A stretch of 10,587 nucleotides of DNA from Bacteroidota bacterium (GCA_023417785.1 JAEZEH010000111.1:1-10587); one strand, 5' to 3'; counted from the first letter of the stretch, positions 1 to 8,230 are shown. The notes: generated from the letters alone by a model not told the origin. Program-made: numbers and translations.

Positions 1-1052
1 GTTGAGAACATGGTCTTTTGCCGCAGATTATCATCCGGCAGCATATCCAGCACTACGATATCATTCAGTCCGTCGTTGTTGATATCCGCAATATCGATTC
101 CCATCCCATTTTGTTCCTGGTGCTTCGTCATCGATCTGATTCGGTTGTCGAACTTTCCATCGCCGGTATTGATGTAGAGATGATCGTTGGACATAAAGTC
201 GTTTGCGCAGTAGATGTCCGGGTATCCATCACCGTTAACATCATTCACGACAATGCCAAGCCCCCAACCCTCGGACTGTACGCCAACTTCTGCGGACACA
301 TCTTTGAAAACGGGTAATCCGTTCACAAATCCTTCATTCCGGTAAAATCTGTCAACACTTTTTCCTTTACCATCGTTTCGCAACCCAAGTACCTGATTGC
401 GGTTATATGTTTCAAGTGCATTGGTGAGCATGTACATGTCGAGGTCGCCGTCGAGGTCGTAATCAAGAAAGACTGCCTGGGTAGCGTAGCTTGAATCGGC
501 GAGACCGACCTTTGCCGCGATTTCTTCAAACGAAGGAATACCGTCCTTATCAACGCCTTTATTGAGGTACAAAAGATTCGGGACGGGCGGTTTATCAGTA
601 TGAGGTTGAATGGTAGATATATAAATATCGAGGAAGCCATCGTGGTTGATATCGATCAATGCCACTCCTGTGCACCACAGGGCTGTGTTTACCGCGGCCC
701 TTTGGGTAATGTCTTCAAATTTAAGATCTCCTTTATTGAGGTACACCGCACTTGGAACCATGTTGCCGGCAAAAACAATGTCGGTTAGACCGTCGTTGTT
801 CAGATCTCCTACCCCGACGCCCGCGCCGTTATAGATGTATTCGAACGTCATCACGTTGAAGCTATCTGATTCGGTCAGTTCGTTGTTAAATGTAATACCC
901 GTTGTTGAGGAAGGGAGTAGTTCGAACAACTTGTCTGAGTCCTTGGATTTGCATGCCCACCCAAGTGTTGTGAGAACTGCTACGACCAGGAAAAGATGAT
1001 TAGATAGAGCTCCGCGGTCTTTCTCAGGGTGGCGCTTGTTTTTCATAGGCAT
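1..1052 (-). CDS. FG-GAP/VCBS repeat lipoprotein, ASPIC/UnbV type (3' end beyond window)
   Basis: Reverse-strand reading from the ATG at 1052 stays open for 350 codons to the window edge, so only the N-terminal part is visible. A positively charged start is followed by a hydrophobic stretch (about residues 19-33) and a cysteine in LGWAC (Cys34), which fits a lipoprotein signal with a relaxed lipobox. The mature start LFELLPSSTTGITFNN is typical of the long (roughly 1100-residue) Bacteroidota FG-GAP proteins that end in an ASPIC/UnbV domain; that end is not visible here. Five calcium-binding DxDxDG-like loops can be seen: DLNNDGLTD (83-91), DINHDGFLD (134-142), DYDLDGDLD (197-205), DVNGDGYPD (271-279) and DINNDGLND (323-331). 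They are spaced as in beta-propeller blades. It follows susD1 across a terminator, so it is probably a surface or periplasmic accessory of that transporter. No enzymatic activity can be assigned. An alternative start is the ATG at 1046 (MKNKRH). Confidence 0.88.
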   Translation of the reverse strand, partial: MPMKNKRHPEKDRGALSNHLFLVVAVLTTLGWACKSKDSDKLFELLPSSTTGITFNNELTESDSFNVMTFEYIYNGAGVGVGDLNNDGLTDIVFAGNMVPSAVYLNKGDLKFEDITQRAAVNTALWCTGVALIDINHDGFLDIYISTIQPHTDKPPVPNLLYLNKGVDKDGIPSFEEIAAKVGLADSSYATQAVFLDYDLDGDLDMYMLTNALETYNRNQVLGLRNDGKGKSVDRFYRNEGFVNGLPVFKDVSAEVGVQSEGWGLGIVVNDVNGDGYPDIYCANDFMSNDHLYINTGDGKFDNRIRSMTKHQEQNGMGIDIADINNDGLNDIVVLDMLPDDNLRQKTMFS

Positions 1053-1071
1053 GGTATAGTCGGTCCAGTGC

Positions 1072-1109
1072 TAAATAAGAGAAAGGAGCGGACAATCCGC
1101 TCCTTTCTC
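1072..1109 (-). terminator. Perfect stem-loop terminator after susD1
   Basis: The two arms at 1079-1092 and 1096-1109 are exact reverse complements (14 bp) around a 3-base loop (CAA). Read on the minus strand, the stem is followed by a T-rich tail (TTATTTA, 1078-1072). It lies 26 bases after the susD1 stop and 26 bases before the start of the FG-GAP gene. The T-rich side faces minus-strand transcription, so it acts on the susCD transcript. Because the next gene begins so soon after it, that gene is probably expressed by read-through. Confidence 0.85.
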
Positions 1110-1135
1110 AAAGATTGTTTCCAATTTTCAATCCG

Positions 1136-2647
1136 TTACCATCCTGGGTTTTGATCCGCTTGTGTGAGGATAGCGTTACGGTCAATTTCCTGCTGCGGTA
1201 TTGGCGCGAGCAAGTGCTTTTCCGCCATGTATCCAATCGGGTCAGGGATGATTGTCGGGATCTTATTAAGACTTCTCCAACGAAGGATGTCTCTGTTGCG
1301 GATCTGTTCACCCGCGAGTTCAACCCTTCTTTCGTGGACGATTGCGCGAAACACTTCATTCGGGTTGTTCACCGGATAGTTCGCGGTAGGATAAGGAGGC
1401 ATTTGCACACCCACTCTGGATCTGACCTGGTTGAGGTAGTCAATTGCATCTGGGTCATTCCCCAATGCATTTTGCACTTCCGCCATGTTCAGGAGCACCT
1501 CAGCGTAGCGCATCACTCTCATATTGATACCGGATCTTTGGTCTTCATCGGGGGCCTTGTAGATCTTCTGATATTTCTTCCAACCCCAGTTCTCCAGCAC
1601 ATCTTCGCCGTTGTTGTAGGTATCACCGATGAAGTAGAAGGTATCATCGTATCTCGGGTCGTCTTTCGGGTCGCCGTCAGCCGTCATTTCATACTCTTCC
1701 ATTAGCGAGTTTGAAGGAATAAGGTTCCTCCAGGCGTTTGGCCCGTACTCCTGGCCGCGGAAGGTTACTTCCGTGGAAGTTCCTTGTCCGGATGCGTCCC
1801 AGCTTGATCCACCATTGGCTTCGGTGAATGCTACTTCAAACAACGATTCTGCATTGAACTCGTTTTCTTCCCTGAAGTTTTCAATGTACGGAACGTTCTC
1901 CCAGCCATCGAAAACATTGCTGCCGATAATGGCCTGGAGCAGAGGTTCCGCAAGATTGTAGTTGCCTCTTTGCATGTGAACGCGCGCAAGGAGATTCTGA
2001 GCCGCTTCCTGGCTGGCTCTGCCTTCGTTTCCTCCTTCATAAGCTACTTTCGAAGGGAGGCTGTTGATTGCATCCTGCAGATCTGAGATGATCAAGGTAT
2101 AGACCTCTTCTTCACTTGCACGGGGTTTGTCTAATCCGACCTCTTTTGCGTACTCGTCCATAAGCGGAACTCCGCCCCATATGGTCACAAGATCAAAATA
2201 CGCCAGTGCTCTCAGGAATTTGGCCTCGCCGACAACGCGGGCTTTCAAATCTGCTGTAACATTTTCAGGAGCGTTAGGGACATTCTCTATCACCTGGTTA
2301 GTCTGATGAATCAGTCTGTACCAACCTTGCCACACCTGCGAGAGAACGCCATTGGAGGCATCGTGATTGCCGCCTAATAATTGCGCACGATGCGTTTCCA
2401 GCTGACCACCCCCTGATTGCACGTCGTCGCCGCGCATGTCGTGCAGGAAGAAGTACTCCCGGCAGAAGAGATCCAGACTTTGCAAGCTCGAGTACGCCGC
2501 ATTAACGGAACTCACAATCTGATCGTCTGTCAGGTAGAACGAATCAGCTGTGAACTCATTCGGGTTCTGTTTGTCCAGTATGTTATCGTTGCACGAGAAC
2601 GTAAAGGCCATTACCCCGATCAGTGATAATATTATTTTTCTTTTCAT
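1136..2647 (-). CDS. SusD/RagB-family nutrient-binding outer-membrane lipoprotein (SusD1)
   Basis: A 503-residue lipoprotein expected on the outer face of the outer membrane, where SusD proteins cap the SusC channel and bind oligosaccharide. The signal peptide ends at FTFSC (Cys19). The SusD N-terminal helical region includes DQIVSSVNAAYSSLQ (42-56) and the TPR-like helix EAKFLRALAYFDLVT (141-155). The RagB/SusD C-terminal region includes SLFEVAF (268-274), MRVMRYAEVLLNMAE (376-390), the helix AIDYLNQVRSRVG (401-413) and HERRVELAGEQIRNRDILRW (438-457). The protein ends in NPGW, matching the usual SusD ending NPGY/W, so it appears full length. It starts 32 bases after the SusC1 stop, the normal susC-susD order and spacing. 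The bound glycan cannot be read from the sequence; the nearby GH43 gene suggests arabinan or another arabinose-containing glycan. Confidence 0.95.
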   Translation of the reverse strand: MKRKIILSLIGVMAFTFSCNDNILDKQNPNEFTADSFYLTDDQIVSSVNAAYSSLQSLDLFCREYFFLHDMRGDDVQSGGGQLETHRAQLLGGNHDASNGVLSQVWQGWYRLIHQTNQVIENVPNAPENVTADLKARVVGEAKFLRALAYFDLVTIWGGVPLMDEYAKEVGLDKPRASEEEVYTLIISDLQDAINSLPSKVAYEGGNEGRASQEAAQNLLARVHMQRGNYNLAEPLLQAIIGSNVFDGWENVPYIENFREENEFNAESLFEVAFTEANGGSSWDASGQGTSTEVTFRGQEYGPNAWRNLIPSNSLMEEYEMTADGDPKDDPRYDDTFYFIGDTYNNGEDVLENWGWKKYQKIYKAPDEDQRSGINMRVMRYAEVLLNMAEVQNALGNDPDAIDYLNQVRSRVGVQMPPYPTANYPVNNPNEVFRAIVHERRVELAGEQIRNRDILRWRSLNKIPTIIPDPIGYMAEKHLLAPIPQQEIDRNAILTQADQNPGW

Positions 2648-2679
2648 TAGATACGTATTAATAGTTCAGATAAACCGCA

Positions 2680-5600
2680 TTAAAATCCAACCTGCAATCC
2701 AACCACGATACTGCGTGCCTGAGGGTATTGTCCGTAGTCAATACCAGTCGTTAAACCGTTGGTACCCGCGTTTCTGTTTCCGATCTCAGGATCAAAACCA
2801 GCATCATATTTCGTAATGGTCAACAGATTTTGCATGGTCGTGTAAATCCTGAGTCTGTTAACGGTATTCCTGGTGAATGAGGCCGGAGACGCAAAGTTAT
2901 AACCTATAGTCAGGTTCTTCACCCGGAAGTAAGATCCGTCTTCCACGAAGCGGTCAGAAGCTCTTGCATTCTGATTAGGGTCTCCCGATACCGCTCTCGG
3001 TACATCGGTGTTTGTGTTTTCAGGAGTCCATCTGTTCAATACGCCGCTTCCGGCATTGAATAATCTTGTCATGCCTTCCATGTCGTATTTAACGATACTG
3101 TAGATATCATTTCCGGACACACCCTGCAGGAACAGGGATGCATCGAATCCTTTCCAGTTTGCAGAGAAGTTTACGCCATACGAAAAGTCCGGAAGGAAGT
3201 GGCCCACGTTGACCTTATCATCGGGAGTCAACGCTCCGTCGCCATTGACATCCCGGAAACGGATATCTCCGGGGCGTGCATTAGGTTGCATATCCGTGGA
3301 CTCACCCTGCTGGAACAGACCATCAACAACGTATCCGTTAAAATATCCGATAGGCTCGCCGACTTTCGTCAGAGTCAGGTTGTCTCCGTACCAGTCGGCC
3401 TGCGCAATGGTAGTACCTTCATCGCCGAGGCTGAGGACTTCATTGCTGATAAATGAGATATTCCCTGAAATATTGTACGTAAAATCGCCCTCGGCTTTGT
3501 CGTAACCCAGCTCGATTTCGATCCCTTTATTCTGTACCTCACCCACGTTGTCAAATGGATTTCCATCATAGCCGAACGAAACCGGGATTGGACGTGCAAT
3601 AATCATGTCTGTTGTCTTGTTGTTGAAATATTCAACCGACATGGTGAGCTGGTTGTTGAGAATGCCCAGATCAAGTCCGATGTTCGTCATGTAAGTCGAT
3701 TCCCACTTCAGGTTGGGGTTAGCCATGGTCCGAATCGTATAACCCGTTGCGGCCTCTCCGCCAAACCAATAAATCTGGTTTCCGGTGATTGTTGAAATCG
3801 TTGCATAGTCACCGCTTGCGTTGTTTCCGGTGACACCGTAGCTCCCTCGCAACTTCAGCTCACTGATGAAGTTGGCGTTCGCCATGAACGGCTCTTCACT
3901 GATGCGCCATCCTGCTGATACCGCCGGGAAATTACCCCACCGGTTATCGGGTGCAAATTTTGAGGAACCATCGCGTCGGAACGAGGCCCCTATCAGATAC
4001 TTGCCGTTGAAATCATAGTTGACCCTGGCGATATATGAGATCAGCGCAGACTCGCTTTTGTTTCCGCTGAAGCCGATGCGCGACAAACCGACGGGTTCTG
4101 TAATCTCATTTGAGATCGCGTTTTCACCATTTCCGGAGATTTGTGAAAAGTTATTGGTCTGCTGTTCAGCAACGATAGTAGCGTTTACTGAATGATCTCC
4201 AAACGCCTTATCGAACGTTAACTGATTGGTAAGCAAAACAGAAGTGAAGTGTTGCCGGTTCTGATTGACCTGAGCAGCACTTCTGTTGGAGTATCCGCCA
4301 GTATTGTACGCCGGGAGATGGCTTCGCTGCGTGTAGTCTACGTAGTCGATACCCGCTTTGAAACGGTAGCTAAGGAAATCGAATAATCTGATATCGGCAT
4401 AAACGTTTCCCAGCATTTTCAGTCTTTGCTGATTTTGTTTGTCCATCATCGCGATGCGAACCGGGTTTTCCGGGTCAGAACCATCGGCCGCCTGCGCACC
4501 CCAAAATCCTCCGAAAACGTCAGGATTATGGACAGGGAAGTAAGGGGAACTGCGAAGCATATGTTGCAGCTGTGTGCGGCCTCCGGATTGTTGTTCGACA
4601 AGGCGTTCATCGTATGCAGCATAGAAATTCTGTCCTATCGTAACGCGATCGGATACCTTGTGATCAGAGTTCAGCCTGAAATCACCTCGCTGGTAACCCG
4701 TGCCCAGCATAATGCCCTCCTGTTCGAAATAACCGAAAGAGGAAAAATATTTTGACGACGCGGTTCCGCCCGCGAGCTCTGCCTTATGCTGCTGGATCCG
4801 GCCAGAACGGAACATTACGTCCTGCCAGTCGGTATTCGTTTGCCTGTAGGTCTGAGTTGTTTCGGAGTGGATAGCCTGGTCAAGGCCAGTCTGGATCCTG
4901 CCGGGAACGCTCACGCCAACTACTCGGTCGGGATCCGTTCCGTTGGTCTCATTGAAATAGATATCAGCATTGGTCATCAAGTCGGTGGCGAAATCGATGT
5001 ACTGCTCCGTGTTTAACACGTCCAGCTTCTTTCTCCACGGTGTTTCAACGCCATAATAGCTGTCGACATTGACGGTCATTTTTTGGTTATACGAGCCACT
5101 CTTCGTAGTAATGATGATGACGCCATTCGACGCCCTTGAACCGTAAATGGCTGCCGCACTGGCATCCTTCAAAACTTCTACGGACTGGACGTCTTTCGGG
5201 TTGAAGCTGTTCAGATCCGATGTCGGGAATCCATCGACAACGAATAGCGGATTTGCGTTGTTGATAGTACCGATACCCCGGATGCGTACTATCGGTGCTT
5301 CACCCGGCGCTCCGTTATTGGTAACGGTAACCCCCGAAACACGTCCTTGCAAAGCCTGGCCTACGTTTATTACAGGCTGCTCGCTGATCTCCTTGGAAGA
5401 TACTGAAGATATAGCTCCGGTAACGGATGCCCTTGTCTGAGTACCATACCCGACTACGACCACTTCAGAAAGGGTCTCGACGTCCGGGCTCAACGAAACG
5501 TTGATAACGGTCTGATTACCAACCGTGATCTCCTGGGTGAGATATCCGATAAAGGAAAAAATCAGAACGGCGTTGGAGTTTTCCACGGTAATGGAATAGT

Positions 5601-5853
5601 TACCCTCAGTGTCGGTAGAGGTTCCGGTTGTGGTGCCTTTTACCACAACGTTCACACCGGGCATGGGCCTTCCGCCCTCGTCAAGGACCTGGCCTGATAC
5701 GGAAACAGCGTCAGGTAACAGGGTAGCATTTGCAATTGCGGGATTTCCGCCAACGCAAAGTAGAGCGCCCATCGCAAAGAAGAACGTGAGTATACTCAGT
5801 CTTCGGCGTGACGATCTACATTGATCTTTTTGGTTTGAGTAGATTTCAGTCAT
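2680..5853 (-). CDS. SusC/RagA-family TonB-dependent oligosaccharide transporter (SusC1)
   Basis: An outer-membrane beta-barrel of 1057 residues, a usual SusC length, which imports oligosaccharides using TonB/ExbBD energy. From the chosen ATG at 5853 there is a basic N-region (RRR, 16-18), a hydrophobic core (19-36) and a likely cleavage after AIANA (43). A carboxypeptidase-regulatory-like domain follows (about 51-122, with GQVLDEGGRPMPGVNVVVKG). Next come EVVVVGYGTQ (130-139) and the plug domain, with RIRGIGTINNANPLFVVDG (190-208) and the SusC signature LKDASAAAIYGSRASNG (228-244). The barrel fills the rest and ends in an aromatic strand (VVGLQVGF). There is no N-terminal STN domain, so direct signalling to an anti-sigma factor is not expected. 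The open frame extends to a TTG at 5877, but the ATG gives a better signal peptide. WTPENTNTDVPR near the C-terminus is shared exactly with the second SusC in the window. Confidence 0.96.
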   Translation of the reverse strand: MTEIYSNQKDQCRSSRRRLSILTFFFAMGALLCVGGNPAIANATLLPDAVSVSGQVLDEGGRPMPGVNVVVKGTTTGTSTDTEGNYSITVENSNAVLIFSFIGYLTQEITVGNQTVINVSLSPDVETLSEVVVVGYGTQTRASVTGAISSVSSKEISEQPVINVGQALQGRVSGVTVTNNGAPGEAPIVRIRGIGTINNANPLFVVDGFPTSDLNSFNPKDVQSVEVLKDASAAAIYGSRASNGVIIITTKSGSYNQKMTVNVDSYYGVETPWRKKLDVLNTEQYIDFATDLMTNADIYFNETNGTDPDRVVGVSVPGRIQTGLDQAIHSETTQTYRQTNTDWQDVMFRSGRIQQHKAELAGGTASSKYFSSFGYFEQEGIMLGTGYQRGDFRLNSDHKVSDRVTIGQNFYAAYDERLVEQQSGGRTQLQHMLRSSPYFPVHNPDVFGGFWGAQAADGSDPENPVRIAMMDKQNQQRLKMLGNVYADIRLFDFLSYRFKAGIDYVDYTQRSHLPAYNTGGYSNRSAAQVNQNRQHFTSVLLTNQLTFDKAFGDHSVNATIVAEQQTNNFSQISGNGENAISNEITEPVGLSRIGFSGNKSESALISYIARVNYDFNGKYLIGASFRRDGSSKFAPDNRWGNFPAVSAGWRISEEPFMANANFISELKLRGSYGVTGNNASGDYATISTITGNQIYWFGGEAATGYTIRTMANPNLKWESTYMTNIGLDLGILNNQLTMSVEYFNNKTTDMIIARPIPVSFGYDGNPFDNVGEVQNKGIEIELGYDKAEGDFTYNISGNISFISNEVLSLGDEGTTIAQADWYGDNLTLTKVGEPIGYFNGYVVDGLFQQGESTDMQPNARPGDIRFRDVNGDGALTPDDKVNVGHFLPDFSYGVNFSANWKGFDASLFLQGVSGNDIYSIVKYDMEGMTRLFNAGSGVLNRWTPENTNTDVPRAVSGDPNQNARASDRFVEDGSYFRVKNLTIGYNFASPASFTRNTVNRLRIYTTMQNLLTITKYDAGFDPEIGNRNAGTNGLTTGIDYGQYPQARSIVVGLQVGF

Positions 5854-5975
5854 AAAACTGTTTAGGATGTAAGACAATTAATTATGTCAGATGTTGAAAG
5901 CCCCGGGCAATAACTGTTACTGCTGGGGTTCGGTGCGGAGTTGGGTCTCTCCGGCATCCTCGGGCGAGATTGCTT

Positions 5976-6006
5976 GTTACTTCGGTTTGGTTACGGTTTG
6001 GGTTAG
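5976..6006. repeat. Short tandem GTTAC/GGTTTGG direct repeats in the susC1 leader
   Basis: On the plus strand GTTAC occurs at 5976-5980 and 5990-5994, each followed by CGGTTTG or GGTTTGG, with a third degenerate start GTTAG at 6002-6006. Spacing is 14 and 12 bases. Repeats of this kind can be sites for a DNA-binding regulator such as the AraC-type output domain of PUL hybrid two-component systems, but nothing here proves binding. They lie about 125-150 bases before the susC1 start. Confidence 0.3.
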
Positions 6007-6087
6007 TAATTGGTCAGTGTCGTTGGAGGCATCAGGTACGAACACCGCGCCGCAAACGATTACGCTAATCTGCCTATTCTCCCTGTC

Positions 6088-6122
6088 CAAAGCCTATAAT
6101 GAAATCAACATTGCCTTTCAAA
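6088..6122 (-). promoter_or_regulatory. Candidate susC1 promoter (Bacteroidota type)
   Basis: Read on the minus strand, a TTTG at 6122-6119 could serve as the -33 element. TAGGCTTTG at 6096-6088 resembles the -7 consensus TAnnTTTG but has one extra base between TA and TTTG. The spacing of 22 bases is slightly long. If used, it would give a leader of roughly 230 bases before susC1. No better match was found between it and the susC1 start. The match is imperfect, so this is a weak call supported mainly by position and by the adjoining palindrome. Confidence 0.3.
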
Positions 6123-6129
6123 TTTGAAA
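6116..6129. promoter_or_regulatory. Perfect 14-bp palindrome, candidate operator
   Basis: TTTCAAATTTGAAA is identical to its own reverse complement over all 14 bases. It overlaps the upstream element of the candidate susC1 promoter, a usual place for a dimeric regulator to bind. The cognate regulator is not in the window. A/T-rich palindromes also arise by chance, so the assignment is tentative. Confidence 0.35.
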
Positions 6130-6538
6130 CAACTGTGCATTTTCAGGGCGAAATCTCGTGTATTGGCAGATTCCAGTGGCGAAACGAGCATTGATTTCGG
6201 GATCGATCCCGGCGGTAAGGGTACCCTGGCTTTTACAGCGGGCGGTCAGGCGTCCAAGGGGCGACGGAATGAATGAATTCTGGTTGAATCGACTTGAGAT
6301 AGTTGAACGGCGGGGAAAAAAGGATATTACGTTAGTCGCCCGGACCCGGTGCGTATGTCTGAAACTACAATATCTAAGATCCGTGACCGGAGCGCCCGAA
6401 TACCACTGGGGCTATTTGACCACGAATATTCAATGGGCGGGCCATTTCCCGAATCCCAGTCTTAAGTATTTCGGGAAGCAGCAAGGGGGCGGATCGAACC
6501 GTTTTGGTGGATCGCCGACAAGGTTGCGAATATAGGTG

Positions 6539-6561
6539 TCACGGGCTCCGTCGCTCCGTGA
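6539..6561 (-). terminator. Weak stem-loop downstream of GH43
   Basis: TCACGG (6539-6544) pairs with CCGTGA (6556-6561) around an 11-base loop. It sits about 50 bases beyond the GH43 stop. There is no T-run after it on the minus strand, so it could be a weak or factor-assisted terminator, a 3'-end stabilising hairpin, or incidental. The minus-strand loop side contains a short direct repeat, ACGGAGC twice. Confidence 0.3.
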
Positions 6562-6610
6562 TATTTAAATTATAGGGTCAAACGATGAATCACACCCCCT
6601 ACCCGGCCTT

Positions 6611-8230
6611 TTACAACCTCTTCTTCCCCCACGCAGGACGTCCATTAGATGTTAGTCCGGAGTACACCAGCGTGGGCGTACGCGGCGTGGCTTCCCAGTC
6701 CAGGCCCCATTCGACGGAGAGTTTCAGATCACCCACCGTGAGGATTTTTTTGGTTGCATCGTACGTCCAGTCACCGGTGAATGCGCCCGTAGCTTTACCG
6801 TCGGTGCCCAGGGTTAGTGTCGTGGCTGTCTGCTGCTCCCGGTACTGGTAGTTCATAGAGATGTTTTCCCAGGTTCCGCTCAGGTCGCTTTGGGTAATTT
6901 CGGCTTGCGGTACTGCTGCGTAGCGCTCCGGCATCACCACAGGCCAGCCGTCTTCCGTCCAGCGGATATGGCGAACGTGGCCCATCATAATAGCGTTACT
7001 GAAAGAATTTCCGCCGGTGTTTGCAGGAAGGCGCCCTTGTGAGGCGTAATACCATTCGCCAGTCTTTTCATCCTGGAAGATTGCGCAATGTGAAATGCCC
7101 ACCCAGCCGGAATGCAGGTTGAACTTATACGGGTGGGTCACCATAGGCCAGATGTCGCCACCTTCTGTGATATTTTGCCCATCAATACCCAGCCACGGGC
7201 CGGTGATGCTCGTTGAACGGCACACGCGGGTGTTATAGGCCACAGAAAGTTCATCGTAAGCCAGAAACAGGTAGTAGTATCCAGTTTCTTCATTATAAAT
7301 AATCTCCGGTCCTTCCAGCGCCTGCCACCGGTTAGCGTCATTGTTCTGCCTGCGGGCGATACGTACACCGTAGTCGTCGAGCGTTTCGAGCTTGTCGGGT
7401 TTCCCCGTGTCGGCATTTACCTGCAGCGCGACGATCCCCGAATGCCAGGAGCCGTATATCAGCCAGTGCTCGCCGTTGGGCGTAACAATGTACGTTGGAT
7501 CAATCGCGTTCCATTTAAAGTAACCACTCCAGTCGGTGTCCCGATTTGCGCGAGACCAGTCGTTCCCGCGATCAGACACCGAGCTTACCACCATGCCAAG
7601 GTCTGTCCATTGGTTATCCTGAAGACTGGTGGTTTCCATCAGGCCGATGAAAGCGCGCTCTGTCCATGTGTTGTCAAAATTTGCTTCGGTATTGGGTAGC
7701 CCGTTGCCAATGTAATTGTCAACGATGATGCTGTAATACATCCGGTATTTATTGCCCACCTTTCGTACTACGGGTGCCCAGTGACCAAGGATTGGGTCGT
7801 TGATCGGAGCCAGCCCCACGCGGGACCGCATATTGTTAAGCGAGTCTTTTACCCATGTGGGTGTTTGCGCCATCGCCATACCGCGAAATTCCCAGGTGAC
7901 CAGGTCTTTGGAGCGGCGATAAGGGAAGTGTCCTTTACCCACGTGTGCATTTCCGTATGAGGCATCAGTGCCGTACATGTAGTAGTATTCGCCATCGTAC
8001 ACCACGCTTGGGTCGTGTACGTTGGCGAGGTTCCATTCGGAACGGCGATCCCATGAGGCTATCGATGAATAATCATCCGCGTATGTTGGAGCGGTAAAAT
8101 CTGAATCCGGATCCGGATCTGGTTTGGGCTTTGTGGTAATGCCTTTGGGTTCTAGATCGTCGTTACCGCACCCCGCGAAAAACAGTGCCGCTACACTAAT
8201 GGATAAAATCAAAAAATGCCTCATTCTCAT
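6611..8230 (-). CDS. GH43 lipoprotein, probable endo-alpha-1,5-L-arabinanase
   Basis: A 539-residue secreted glycoside hydrolase predicted to cut alpha-1,5-linked arabinan at the cell surface by the inverting GH43 mechanism. The lipobox FFAGC gives Cys21 as the lipid-modified residue, followed by a Pro/Asp-rich linker (KPKPDPDPDSD, about 34-44). The five-bladed propeller domain spans about 65-435. The catalytic residues can be proposed from family motifs: general base Asp73 in VHDPSVVYDG, the pKa-modulating Asp244 in NAIDPTYIV, and general acid Glu307 in LEGPEI. HWAPVV (150-155) and GISHCA (378-383) also fit arabinanases; His381 may correspond to the metal-coordinating histidine near the active centre in known endo-arabinanases. 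Residues about 450-537 look like the small beta-barrel C-terminal domain found on two-domain arabinanases (GH43_C). The gene starts 17 bases after the T-run of a terminator. Another GH43 specificity, such as arabinofuranosidase or xylosidase, is possible but fits less well. A second ATG lies at 8224. Confidence 0.9.
   Translation of the reverse strand: MRMRHFLILSISVAALFFAGCGNDDLEPKGITTKPKPDPDPDSDFTAPTYADDYSSIASWDRRSEWNLANVHDPSVVYDGEYYYMYGTDASYGNAHVGKGHFPYRRSKDLVTWEFRGMAMAQTPTWVKDSLNNMRSRVGLAPINDPILGHWAPVVRKVGNKYRMYYSIIVDNYIGNGLPNTEANFDNTWTERAFIGLMETTSLQDNQWTDLGMVVSSVSDRGNDWSRANRDTDWSGYFKWNAIDPTYIVTPNGEHWLIYGSWHSGIVALQVNADTGKPDKLETLDDYGVRIARRQNNDANRWQALEGPEIIYNEETGYYYLFLAYDELSVAYNTRVCRSTSITGPWLGIDGQNITEGGDIWPMVTHPYKFNLHSGWVGISHCAIFQDEKTGEWYYASQGRLPANTGGNSFSNAIMMGHVRHIRWTEDGWPVVMPERYAAVPQAEITQSDLSGTWENISMNYQYREQQTATTLTLGTDGKATGAFTGDWTYDATKKILTVGDLKLSVEWGLDWEATPRTPTLVYSGLTSNGRPAWGKKRL

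Larger units (their letters stand above)
5854..6610. other. 757-base gene-free gap between GH43 and susC1
   Basis: No open frame here looks like a known protein. The part next to susC1 (5854 to about 6130) is presumed to be its promoter and untranslated leader; it contains a candidate promoter, a 14-bp palindrome and short direct repeats, listed separately. The middle part (about 6130-6535) holds a 125-codon plus-strand frame (6158-6535) with no recognisable domain. Its product is rich in Arg, Trp and Gly and lacks a signal peptide. Other frames of the same stretch are also open for 30-40 codons with plausible composition, for example a plus-strand patch SIDFGIDPGGKGTLAFTAGG from about 6189. 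Such multi-frame openness fits a decayed insertion or a structured non-coding segment rather than a working gene. Near the GH43 stop lies a weak stem-loop. Confidence 0.6.

Noticed and set aside
18..834. Plus-strand frames in the first kilobase
   Set aside because: They lie opposite the continuous FG-GAP reading frame, whose repeated calcium-loop motifs prove the minus strand is the coding one.
2651..2658. ATACGTAT palindrome between susC1 and susD1
   Set aside because: Only 8 bases, in a 32-base intergenic gap inside an operon; expected by chance and with no promoter-like elements around it.
5854..5877. Extension of SusC1 to a TTG start at 5877
   Set aside because: It adds eight residues before an ATG that already gives a proper N-region for the signal peptide; TTG starts are rarer and no ribosome-binding site favours it.
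5891..6127. 78-codon plus-strand open frame next to susC1
   Set aside because: The product has no recognisable domain, the frame covers the presumed susC1 promoter and leader, and it runs against all neighbouring genes.
6158..6535. 125-codon plus-strand frame as a real gene
   Set aside because: No family resemblance, no start-site support, and alternative frames of the same stretch look equally open, so it is described as part of the gap rather than as a gene.
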